Assembly (NCBI GenBank): GCA_002841885.1
Contig: PHBE01000017.1
Location: 29,832 to 93,831, forward strand
Reading direction: 5' to 3'
Origin: Deltaproteobacteria bacterium HGW-Deltaproteobacteria-18
Lineage (GTDB): Bacteria > Desulfobacterota > Desulfovibrionia > Desulfovibrionales > Desulfomicrobiaceae
Length of the DNA stretch: 64,000 nt
Of the stretch, positions 54,476 to 61,919 are shown piece by piece. Under the pieces are notes generated by a model. That model had not been told where the DNA came from. It worked only from the letters and a program-made list of their open reading frames with translations, and did no database searches. The stretch's first letter is position 1. Each line of letters starts with the position of its first letter. A program made the translations under genes and the position numbers.

Positions 54476-56014
54476 ATGGCTGCTACGCGCGCCACGGGCA
54501 AGTGGCTGATCACTCTCAGCGTCATGATCCCGACGCTGTTGGAAATTCTTGATACCTCCATCGCCAACGTCGCGCTGGGACATATCCAGGGTTCCCTGTC
54601 CGCCGGTCAGGACGAGGTGACCTGGGTTCTGACGTCCTATCTGGTTGCCAACGCCATCGTCATTCCCATGAGCGGCTGGCTGGCCCGGATCATGGGGCGC
54701 AAGAATTACCTCATGGCCTCGGTGACCCTGTTCACCCTCGCCTCCATGCTTTGCGGCCTGGCCCAGAGTCTCGAATCTCTGGTCCTGTTCCGGATAATCC
54801 AGGGTATCGGAGGCGGTGGCCTGCAGCCCATGTCCCAGGCCATCCTGCTCGAGACCTTTCCGCCGCGGCAGCGCGGGCTGGCCATGGCCATCTTCGCCAT
54901 GGGCGCGGTCCTTGGTCCCATCCTGGGGCCGCTGCTCGGCGGGTACATCACGGACAATTATTCCTGGATCTGGATATTCTACATCAACGTACCACTGGGC
55001 ATTCTGTCCCTTTTCATGTGCTGGTCCTTCATCTTCGACCCGTCCTATCAAGAGCGCCGCGTGGCCGGGGAAAAGGTGGACTATCTGGGCCTTGCGCTCC
55101 TGTCTGTGGGGCTTGGCTGCCTGCAGATCGTGCTCGACAAGGGGCAGGGAGACGACTGGTTCGCTTCGCAGCATATTGTGATTCTGAGCGTCCTGGCCGT
55201 GATCTGCCTGTGCGCGCTGGTGTGGTGGGAGCTTCGGCATTCCAATCCGATCATCAATCTGCGCACTTTTAGGTACCGTAACTTTGCGGCCGGCAACGTG
55301 GTCATGTTTTTTGGATTCTTCGCGTTTTTCGGGTCAATTGTGCTCTTGCCCATGTATCTGCAAAACCTGATGGGCTATACATCCTATCTTGCGGGACTGG
55401 TCCTGGGGCCAAGCGGAGCCATCATGCTCCTGCTCCTGCCCGTGGCGGGGAAGCTCACGGAGAAGATCGACGCCCGTTTTCTGCTTTGCTTCGGCCTTAC
55501 GGTCTCGGGGCTTTCTCTTCTGTTTATGTCCAATTTTACCCTGCAGATCGACATTGATACGGCCATTCGGGGGCGTAACATCCAGGCCATCGGCATCGCC
55601 TTTTTTTTCGTGCCGCTGTCATATCTGACCATGGCCTTCATCCCGCGCGAGAGCATGAACAGTGCCTCGGCCCTCTTCAATCTGCTGCGCAATCTGGGAG
55701 GTTCCTTCGGCACAGCCTTCGTGACCACGGTCCTGGCCCGCCGGGCTCAGGTGCACCAGCACCATCTGGTCGAACACCTGACACCATACGATCCCCCGTT
55801 CACCCAGGCCCGTGACGCCCTGGAAAAATTCATGGGGCTTGACCCTGTGCAGGCCGCGGGAGTCATCTACAGCCATGCGGTCAAGCAGGCTGCATACATG
55901 GCCTATGTGGACGTTTTTTACATCCAGGCCATGTTCTTCTTTGGATTGGCGATGTTCATGTGGATCATCAAAAGGCCCGACCACGGCACGCACATGCCCG
56001 AGGGCATGCACTAG
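54476..56014 (+). CDS. emrB: EmrB/QacA-type drug efflux MFS transporter (DHA2)
   Basis: 512 aa with about 14 hydrophobic segments, the DHA2 pattern. It opens LSVMIPTLLEILDTSIANVALGHI with the family motif D1 (LDTSIANVAL). WVLTSYLVANAIVIPMSGWLARIMGRK is motif A region and AMAIFAMGAVLGPILGPLLGGYI is motif C. It should export hydrophobic compounds using proton flow together with EmrA. No neighbouring regulator (TetR/MarR) is seen. Confidence 0.94.
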   Translation: MAATRATGKWLITLSVMIPTLLEILDTSIANVALGHIQGSLSAGQDEVTWVLTSYLVANAIVIPMSGWLARIMGRKNYLMASVTLFTLASMLCGLAQSLESLVLFRIIQGIGGGGLQPMSQAILLETFPPRQRGLAMAIFAMGAVLGPILGPLLGGYITDNYSWIWIFYINVPLGILSLFMCWSFIFDPSYQERRVAGEKVDYLGLALLSVGLGCLQIVLDKGQGDDWFASQHIVILSVLAVICLCALVWWELRHSNPIINLRTFRYRNFAAGNVVMFFGFFAFFGSIVLLPMYLQNLMGYTSYLAGLVLGPSGAIMLLLLPVAGKLTEKIDARFLLCFGLTVSGLSLLFMSNFTLQIDIDTAIRGRNIQAIGIAFFFVPLSYLTMAFIPRESMNSASALFNLLRNLGGSFGTAFVTTVLARRAQVHQHHLVEHLTPYDPPFTQARDALEKFMGLDPVQAAGVIYSHAVKQAAYMAYVDVFYIQAMFFFGLAMFMWIIKRPDHGTHMPEGMH

Positions 56015-56081
56015 GATCCGGGCTGGCGGACAGGAAGACGGCGCGGGTCTGAGTATCCTGTCGACCGGTTGGTAAAAAAAG

Positions 56082-56107
56082 AAAAGGGGGGCCCGGCCCC
56101 CCTTTTT
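56082..56107. terminator. Bidirectional terminator between emrB and the ferredoxin gene
   Basis: AAAAGGGGGG-CCCGG-CCCCCCTTTTT, a strong GC stem with A and T flanks between the two convergent genes. Confidence 0.9.
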
Positions 56108-56124
56108 CTGGTTGCAACGCAGGG

Positions 56125-56307
56125 CTATTCCTTGCTGATGGCTTCCACGGGACAGGCATCGATGGCTTCCTGGGCGCATTCGGCCTTGGAGTCCGGGGCC
56201 GTGACCATGGCTTTTTCTTCGCCGTCGATCATGGCAAAAACTTCGGGACAAAGCTCCACACACGTCTCGCAGCCGATGCATTCCTCGTGGTCGATTACTA
56301 TGGCCAT
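56125..56307 (-). CDS. Ferredoxin, [4Fe-4S], Desulfomicrobium FdI type
   Basis: 60 aa. [24 protein letters not shown] carries the CxxCxxCxxxCP ligand set (residues 10-21) and CPVEAI near 52 supplies the remote cysteine. The second full cluster motif is missing: only two further cysteines occur ([10 protein letters not shown]), as in one-cluster ferredoxin I of D. desulfuricans Norway (Desulfomicrobium), which it closely resembles from memory. It is a soluble low-potential electron carrier. Start ATG 56307 has GGAGG; longer in-frame reading is intergenic. Single-gene unit. Confidence 0.95.
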   Translation of the reverse strand: MAIVIDHEECIGCETCVELCPEVFAMIDGEEKAMVTAPDSKAECAQEAIDACPVEAISKE

Positions 56308-56446
56308 GATTCCTCCAGGTTCGGGTTGGGTTTTGTTTTTTCCATACAGCTTTCCAGATGGCCGTGCAAGCCACGGGGTGATTGGATTGAGCCCATGGTT
56401 TTTATTCGTTGGCATGAATCTGGCTCATGTTCAGGCGGAGGATTCC

Positions 56447-57334
56447 ATGCGAGAACCAACACCAGAAATCATACGCGACGTGTCGGCGCGGCTTTCCCGC
56501 CCCGGGCATGGCCAGCGGGCCATGGCTGGCGCGGAAGAGCCCCTTGGCGGCGGTCATGGCCGGGATGGCGAGCGATCCGGCGAGAGCGCTTTTGGTCAAC
56601 AGTTTGACATTTTTGCCCGGGAGCAGCAGTCACGGCCCGCCAGCTGGGTCATTTGCTGGTCGGACCTGATGATGACCATGTTCATCATGTTCGCCGCCCT
56701 GTATATTTTTCAGCTGCCCAAGATCCAATACAAGTCGGTTTCAGAGTTGTCCGTGCAAGCCCTGCCGCTGGGGACTCAGATGATTCCTCCCCAGGCCCAG
56801 GCCGGATCGATTCTGGATCGCCTGCATGACCGCCTGCGTGATCTTTTTGAGCGCGATGGCCTGCAGGACGTGATCGCGGTGCAGTCGGTTCCGGGAAAAT
56901 CCCTGCACGTGGTGCTCCCGGGTGATTTTCTTTTTGAAAACAGCGGCACCGTCTTGCGCGGAGATGCCAAAAAAACGCTGCTGGCCGTGGGCGAAATCCT
57001 GGGCAGCGCGCCGCATGTCGTGTCCGTGGTCGGCCATGCGGCTTCCGATGGCGTGTCGGCGGGGTCCATGGGGCCCTGGGGGTTGTCGGTGGCCATGGCC
57101 TCCGATGTGGCCGATTTTTTGATACGTGACGCGCGCCTGCCTGCCGGGCGCCTGCTCGTGGCGGGGTACGGCGATCAGCGTCCGCTGGTGGATGGTGACG
57201 GGACCCGCGCAGGCTGGCGCGTGGAATTGATCTTGAGTTCGGAAAATCCGACGGAGCCTCTGCCCATGGTGCACGTCCCGTCCGGGGAAGGATTCCGGCA
57301 ATGGCTCGCGGCATCGAAGCAGGGAGGGCAATGA
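56447..57334 (+). CDS. motB: MotB-like stator protein (OmpA/MotB domain)
   Basis: 295 aa. A 65-residue N-terminal cytoplasmic part precedes a single membrane segment (WVICWSDLMMTMFIMFAALYIF) that contains the proton-site aspartate of MotB (SDLM, about residue 73). The C-terminal OmpA-like peptidoglycan-binding domain (about 160-265) has GDFLFENSGTVLRGDAKKTL and VVGHAASDGVSAG, but the usual LSxxRA motif is LSVAMA, so anchoring may differ. Start ATG 56447 has GGAGG. motA follows, overlapping by 4 bp; the order is motB-motA, not the usual motA-motB. Confidence 0.85.
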   Translation: MREPTPEIIRDVSARLSRPGHGQRAMAGAEEPLGGGHGRDGERSGESAFGQQFDIFAREQQSRPASWVICWSDLMMTMFIMFAALYIFQLPKIQYKSVSELSVQALPLGTQMIPPQAQAGSILDRLHDRLRDLFERDGLQDVIAVQSVPGKSLHVVLPGDFLFENSGTVLRGDAKKTLLAVGEILGSAPHVVSVVGHAASDGVSAGSMGPWGLSVAMASDVADFLIRDARLPAGRLLVAGYGDQRPLVDGDGTRAGWRVELILSSENPTEPLPMVHVPSGEGFRQWLAASKQGGQ

Positions 57335-58191
57335 TGGACGGAAAATCGATTCTGGGCCTAGTGCTCTGCGCCGTGATCTTTGGAGCCGGATTCGTCATCA
57401 GCGGCGAAGTGGGACAGTATTTCAACCTGTCCGCGTTCCTGATCGTCTTCGGAGGCTGTCTGGGCACGGCCATCGCCAGTTTTCGGATGGAGCGCCTTGT
57501 CTATGTGGTCAGGGTGCTGCGCAACTCCTACCGCGCGCGGATGAAGGATCCGGCCGGCATAGTCGAAATTCTGGTCGACCTGTCGGTCAAGAGCCGGATT
57601 CGCGGGCTGCATACCCTGGTCGAAGACGAGCGCGAGACATCGATCATGTTTCTGCGCCGGGCCTTGGGTTTCGTGGTCGATAACTATCCAAGGGAGCAGA
57701 CCACCGACATCCTGAACACGGAGATGTATTTCTTCAAGCAGCGCCGCGACGAGTCCGAGCGGGTGCTGCGGGTCATGGCCGACATCTGTCCGGCCATCGG
57801 ACTGGCTGGCAGCGTGGTGGGGCTCATCGGAATGCTCTCGGGCGTCAACGATACGGGAATTGTCCTGGCGACCATTCCCATCGCCCTGACCTCCACCCTG
57901 TATGGCGTGATTCTGGCCAATTTCGTTTTCCTGCCGCTGGCCGCCAGAATTCGCGAGGTCACGGATCACGAACTCCTGCTGCAGAAGATCATCATCGAGG
58001 GCGTACGGGCCATTCAGAGCGAGCTCAACCCGCGGGTTCTCGAAGTGAAGCTCAAGTCCTTTCTCACTCCCTCGGCGCGAGAGGGGCAGCTTGTCTCCCT
58101 GGCGCGCATCAAGGAGCGTTTCCAGATCCGGGAGCGCGAAGAGGAGGCCCCGCGCATGGCCGCACCGGAAGAACTCGGGGTTCCCTTGTAA
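57331..58191 (+). CDS. motA: MotA-like stator protein
   Basis: 286 aa. Four membrane segments: residues 5-22 and 29-48 (ILGLVLCAVIFGAGFVI, LIVFGGCLGTAIASF), then about 150-172 (ICPAIGLAGSVVGLIGML) and about 182-205 (LATIPIALTSTLYGVILANFVF), with a large cytoplasmic loop between. The proline in ADICPAIG matches the functional MotA proline. Forms an ion-driven stator with MotB. ATG 57331 overlaps the motB stop (57332-57334). Its stop is 9 bp from that of the convergent DUF190-CBS gene, with no terminator seen. Confidence 0.88.
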   Translation: MMDGKSILGLVLCAVIFGAGFVISGEVGQYFNLSAFLIVFGGCLGTAIASFRMERLVYVVRVLRNSYRARMKDPAGIVEILVDLSVKSRIRGLHTLVEDERETSIMFLRRALGFVVDNYPREQTTDILNTEMYFFKQRRDESERVLRVMADICPAIGLAGSVVGLIGMLSGVNDTGIVLATIPIALTSTLYGVILANFVFLPLAARIREVTDHELLLQKIIIEGVRAIQSELNPRVLEVKLKSFLTPSAREGQLVSLARIKERFQIREREEEAPRMAAPEELGVPL

Positions 58192-58200
58192 AGCTTCCGG

Positions 58201-59454
58201 TTAACTCGAAGGCGGGTTCTGGCTGGCCAGCGCCTTCAGAATCACGTCCCGGTCGACCATGCCGAGCAGACGCCCTTTATCGTCGGCGACAACCAGACGC
58301 TTGACCTTGTTGTTCACGAGGGTCCGGATGACTGCGCTCAAGGGGGTGTCCGGAGTCACGCTGAGTACTTCGCGGGACATGACCTCTCCGGCAGTGCCTT
58401 CGAGCGTCGCGGGCACGGTCTCGCGCCGGGTCAGGACGCCGAGGAGCCTGGCCACCAGCGTTGGAGAGTTCTGGCGCACGAAGCATTGCAAGAGATCCCA
58501 GTCGTGAATGATGCCACGAATCGTCCTGTCCGGGTCCACGATGACCACCCGGCGCAGGGGAGACGCGACCAGCTTTTCCAGAACTCCGGCCAGGGGGGCG
58601 TCCGGTGCGGCGGTGGGCACGTCCGTGTACAGAACGTCCCGGGCGCAGGCGTGCACCCCCGCGGGTAGGACATCGAGATGCGCCGCCACTGCCGAGGTCC
58701 GTCCAATGGCCGCCAGCACATCCGTGCGGCTGACGATGCCCATCAGCGTCCCGTCTTCGGCCGTGACCGGCAGGCGCTTGATGTTGCGTGCCGCCATCAG
58801 TTTCAGGGCGTCGGTGACCGTGGTCGTGATGTTGAGGCTCGTGACCGGGGCGGACATGATGTCGCGCGCCTTAAGTCCCTCGAATTCCAGGCAATGACTG
58901 TGTCTGTGGCGCAGTCCGTCCGGCACGTGCCCGTGCATGTCCAGCCGGAGGGGCATCCGCGCCCGGGACAGCAGGTCGCCGCCGGTGATGATGCCCACGA
59001 GACGCCCTGCCTCCATGACCGGGACCGCTTTCACCTCCCTTTTCAGCAGCAGGTCCACCACATCGTCCAGGGACGTCTGTGTGCCCACGGTAACAACCTG
59101 CTCGGTCATCACGTCGCGGATGCGCATGGGCAGGTGGAAAATGGCCTGCCCGTCCTGGACCACGATGCTCCCTTCCTCGACGAGAGCGTCGACCACGGGC
59201 AGAAAATCGGCGATGCGTGACGGCGTGTCCACAATCTCGATGATGATGGGCAGGTCCTCGGCCAGACGCAGGATTTTGGCCGTATGCAGAAGACTGCTCG
59301 CCCCGAAACCCATGAAGCCCCTGGAAACCGAAGCCCCTGCCATGCCGCGCTGACGGGCCTCGTTGACGATGACGTCATGGAGCGGCGAGCCGTTGTGCCG
59401 CACTGCCTCGCCGACGAAAATCTTGAGAATCTTCACGTCGATCAACTTGACCAT
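58201..59454 (-). CDS. DUF190 domain fused to four CBS domains
   Basis: 417 aa, soluble. Residues 1-105 are DUF190 (VKILKIFVGEAVRHNGSPLHDVIVNEARQRGMAGASVSRGFMGFG segment region), a PII-like fold. Four CBS motifs follow: IRDVMTEQVVTVGTQTSLD, ARDIMSAPVTSLNITT, one around VLYTDVPTAAPDAPL and MSREVLSVTPDTPLS. CBS pairs usually bind adenine nucleotides. Stand-alone DUF190 genes often sit beside the fluoride channel CrcB, but no crcB is in the window. ATG 59454 follows GGGAGG; function unknown. Confidence 0.88.
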   Translation of the reverse strand: MVKLIDVKILKIFVGEAVRHNGSPLHDVIVNEARQRGMAGASVSRGFMGFGASSLLHTAKILRLAEDLPIIIEIVDTPSRIADFLPVVDALVEEGSIVVQDGQAIFHLPMRIRDVMTEQVVTVGTQTSLDDVVDLLLKREVKAVPVMEAGRLVGIITGGDLLSRARMPLRLDMHGHVPDGLRHRHSHCLEFEGLKARDIMSAPVTSLNITTTVTDALKLMAARNIKRLPVTAEDGTLMGIVSRTDVLAAIGRTSAVAAHLDVLPAGVHACARDVLYTDVPTAAPDAPLAGVLEKLVASPLRRVVIVDPDRTIRGIIHDWDLLQCFVRQNSPTLVARLLGVLTRRETVPATLEGTAGEVMSREVLSVTPDTPLSAVIRTLVNNKVKRLVVADDKGRLLGMVDRDVILKALASQNPPSS

Positions 59455-59662
59455 CGGATGCCTCCCTTGATGAGCGCTGTCTGGAACCTGTTTCGTCCGC
59501 ATCGGACCCGGCTATGCCCCCGGAGTGCACTTGTCGTGATTCCGGGCGGTTGCGAAGCTGCGTGTCTTTGGGCCAGACAATCCATTTGCGGCTGATGTTG
59601 CTTTGCCGCGTATTGGTGCGTGGTGGAAAGAGCGTTCCTTGTGCCGGAATCTGCGCGCTGGA

Positions 59663-60418
59663 CTACTGTCTGGCCGGAAGCATGCCGATTTCGGTGATTA
59701 TGGCCTGGTCGATCCTGCGGACAAGGTCCTGGTCTACGGCTTTGGAGTATATGATGTAACGAAGGTTGCCCTGAGGGATATCGTTCATCGCGCGCAACAT
59801 GAAGTTGTTTCCGTGCATCTGGGCCGCTTGCAGGAGGATGTCAGCTTCCTCGGGCGGTATCAGCATGAAGTCGAAGCGCCGGCATTCGAGCATCTTGAGC
59901 AGACGGACCGAATCCGCAGCGACCTGCACCGTCTTGTGCTCGTATTTGGCCAGCATTCCGTCAAGTTGAGCGCCTTCCGAAAAACCCTGCACTCTTCCCA
60001 AAAAGAACTGCCCACTCTGCAGCAGGCCTTCGAGACAGTCGTACGGGCGGAATTTTTGCTCGCTTTCCCGCCGAAAGAACACCCCTGCCGGCCGGTTTAC
60101 ATAAATAGGCATGGAAAACTGGGCAAACTGTTCTCGCTCGGTGGTTTTGAACCAGCCCAGCGAAGCCGCCGGACGACCGCTTTTAATTTCATGCAGGATT
60201 CTTTTGGCGGGAACGAAGTAAAATTTGGGTTCAACCTTGGCCGAAGCCAGGACTTTGCGGGCAAGATCAACAATGATCCCAGAGGCCTGACCATTTTCAA
60301 GTCTGTGGTAGTAGGGAGGGTATTCGAAGTAGTAGATGTCGAGGGATTCTGCGATGCCGGGCTGGGGCCGCATGAGCAAGAGCACCGCGCCAAGGCACAG
60401 TAACGCTTTTTTCAGCAT
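59663..60418 (-). CDS. Periplasmic amino-acid-type substrate-binding protein
   Basis: 251 aa with an N-terminal signal peptide (MLKKALLCLGAVLLLMRPQPGIA, cleavage after AMA-like GIA near residue 23). The start IYYFEYPPYYHRLENGQASGIIVDLARKVL is the solute-binding family 3 pattern. No ABC permease or ATPase gene is adjacent, so it may be an orphan sensor protein or serve a distant transporter. Gap 59455-59662 holds no other gene. Confidence 0.82.
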   Translation of the reverse strand: MLKKALLCLGAVLLLMRPQPGIAESLDIYYFEYPPYYHRLENGQASGIIVDLARKVLASAKVEPKFYFVPAKRILHEIKSGRPAASLGWFKTTEREQFAQFSMPIYVNRPAGVFFRRESEQKFRPYDCLEGLLQSGQFFLGRVQGFSEGAQLDGMLAKYEHKTVQVAADSVRLLKMLECRRFDFMLIPPEEADILLQAAQMHGNNFMLRAMNDIPQGNLRYIIYSKAVDQDLVRRIDQAIITEIGMLPARQ

Positions 60419-60636
60419 GGGCTCTCCCTGGGAATGAAGAGCGGGGTCGAGGCTTCCAGAGTTTGCCTTTTTCTCATGGCATTCTCATACGGACAGACAG
60501 GCTTGGTCGGCAATCATTTCTTTGTCTGATGCGTAAACGACGTCCTTGCCATGCCTTTCGGATTTGCCTGGGGCTGATTGAATTCCGTACGGCGGGATTT
60601 AGCGCGTTGGGCAGGCGGGAAAATTTGCGAAAAGAA

Positions 60637-60668
60637 AAAGGGTTGCAACATTTCTGCTGCAACCCTTT
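60637..60668 (-). terminator. Terminator of tRNA-Leu
   Basis: Minus strand AAAGGGTTGCA ... TGCAACCCTTT (11 bp, 10-nt loop) followed by TTTCTTTTC, just past the tRNA 3' end. Confidence 0.85.
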
Positions 60669-60675
60669 GACTTAC

Positions 60676-60762
60676 TGGTGCCGAAGAGAGGACTCGAACC
60701 TCCACCGGGGAACCCCGACTAGACCCTGAACCTAGCGTGTCTACCAATTCCACCACTTCGGC
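60676..60762 (-). tRNA. tRNA-Leu (CAG)
   Basis: 87 nt with encoded CCA. The acceptor stem is GCCGAAG/CTTCGGC, the anticodon arm CTAGG-TTCAGGG-TCTAG gives anticodon CAG (leucine), and a long variable arm (class II) and T arm GGTTCGAGTCC are present. It has its own promoter and terminator. Confidence 0.95.
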
Positions 60763-60777
60763 GTGACGTGAGAAGCG

Positions 60778-60806
60778 TGTTTATGTGAGAGGTTTGGGTT
60801 TGGCAA
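60778..60806 (-). promoter_or_regulatory. Sigma-70 promoter of tRNA-Leu
   Basis: Minus strand TTGCCA (60801-60806), 17-bp spacer, TAAACA (60778-60783). Predicted start is near 60771, 9 bp before the tRNA. Confidence 0.7.
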
Positions 60807-60900
60807 GGGTTTTGTTGTCTTTTTTTCAAAATATTTTTTTTAATTGGTAATTTCAGTGAATTGGCTTGTATTGCGGATGTTTTTCTCCTTGCAGGGCCCG

Positions 60901-60929
60901 TGTTGAAGCCTGGGTTCTTTTGGTATAGA
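60901..60929 (+). promoter_or_regulatory. Possible promoter for ribF-clc
   Basis: TATAGA (60924-60929) is a good -10 box; the -35 is TGTTGA with 17-bp spacing or TTGAAG with 15 bp, neither ideal. It lies 36 bp before ribF. Confidence 0.4.
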
Positions 60930-60964
60930 GGCAAGCCAGCTTGTTGCCTGGAGGAGAATATTTC

Positions 60965-61909
60965 ATGCATTGCGTTACTTGGCCGGATCAGATCAGCGGC
61001 CTGGAAAAAGGGTCCTGCGTCACCATCGGCAATTTTGACGGGGTCCATATCGGACATCAGCGTCTCATTGCCCGGGTACGGGACTTGGCCGCCGGTTTCG
61101 GCCTGCCGTCGGTGGTAATCACCTTCGAGCCCCACCCCTTGCGTTTTTTCACGGGCAAGAAGACCCCGCCTTTCATTACCCTCTACGAACAGCGCTCCGA
61201 GCTCATCCGTGCCCTGGGCATAGATCATCTGCTCTGTCTCGAGTTCAATCAGGAACTGGCGAGCATGAGTCCCGAGGATTTCGTGCGCCGCATCCTGGTT
61301 GAGGGTCTGCATGTCAAGGAATTGGTCATCGGCTATGACTATGCCTTCGGCAAGGGCCGGGGCGGCAATTACGCGCTCTTGACTCGGCTCGGGCAGCAGT
61401 GGGGCTTCGGGGTCGAGCAACTCGAGCCCGTGATGGTCGATCAGGCCATTGTCAGCTCCACGCGTATCCGCGACCTGGTCGAGGCCGGGGATGTCTGGGC
61501 GGCGAAAGCCTTGCTGGGCCGCTTCTATCGCGTGTCCGGGACCGTGATTCATGGTCAGAACCGGGGCGGCCGCCTGCTTGGTTTCCCCACCGCCAACATG
61601 CATCTTGTCGACGAGCTTTTCCCCAAGACGGGAGTATACTGCTGCTGGGTCGAGCTGGACGGAGAGCTTCATCCGGCCGTGGCCAACATCGGCTACAATC
61701 CGACCTTCGGCAATGACGTGCTTTCCGTTGAGGTGCACATCATGGATCTGAACAGGGACCTCTACGACCGTACGCTGAAGGTGCACTTCGTGCAGCGTCT
61801 GCGCGGCGAGCGCAAGTTTTCCGGACTCGATGAACTCAAGGCGCAAATCGGCAAGGACATAACCCTGGCCCGGACCATACTGGCCCTGCCCGAAGCCAGA
61901 CTGGTCTAA
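60965..61909 (+). CDS. ribF: Bifunctional riboflavin kinase / FAD synthetase
   Basis: 314 aa. It phosphorylates riboflavin to FMN and adenylates FMN to FAD. The N-terminal FAD synthetase has TIGNFDGVHIGHQRLI (about residues 20-35) and STRIRDLVEAGDVWAA near 165; the C-terminal kinase has GRLLGFPTANMHL near 200 with the PTAN motif. ATG 60965 follows GGAGGA. clc starts 10 bp downstream, so the two are probably co-transcribed. Confidence 0.96.
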   Translation: MHCVTWPDQISGLEKGSCVTIGNFDGVHIGHQRLIARVRDLAAGFGLPSVVITFEPHPLRFFTGKKTPPFITLYEQRSELIRALGIDHLLCLEFNQELASMSPEDFVRRILVEGLHVKELVIGYDYAFGKGRGGNYALLTRLGQQWGFGVEQLEPVMVDQAIVSSTRIRDLVEAGDVWAAKALLGRFYRVSGTVIHGQNRGGRLLGFPTANMHLVDELFPKTGVYCCWVELDGELHPAVANIGYNPTFGNDVLSVEVHIMDLNRDLYDRTLKVHFVQRLRGERKFSGLDELKAQIGKDITLARTILALPEARLV

Positions 61910-61919
61910 GGGCAAACTC

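Noticed and set aside
56125..56307. Two-cluster (2x[4Fe-4S]) ferredoxin
   Set aside because: The first cysteine set is complete, but the second half has only two cysteines, so a second cluster cannot be ligated in the usual way.
56411..56426. Sigma-54-like TGGCATGAATCTGGCT before motB
   Set aside because: The -12 box lacks TTGC and the start site would fall in or next to the ribosome site, leaving almost no leader.
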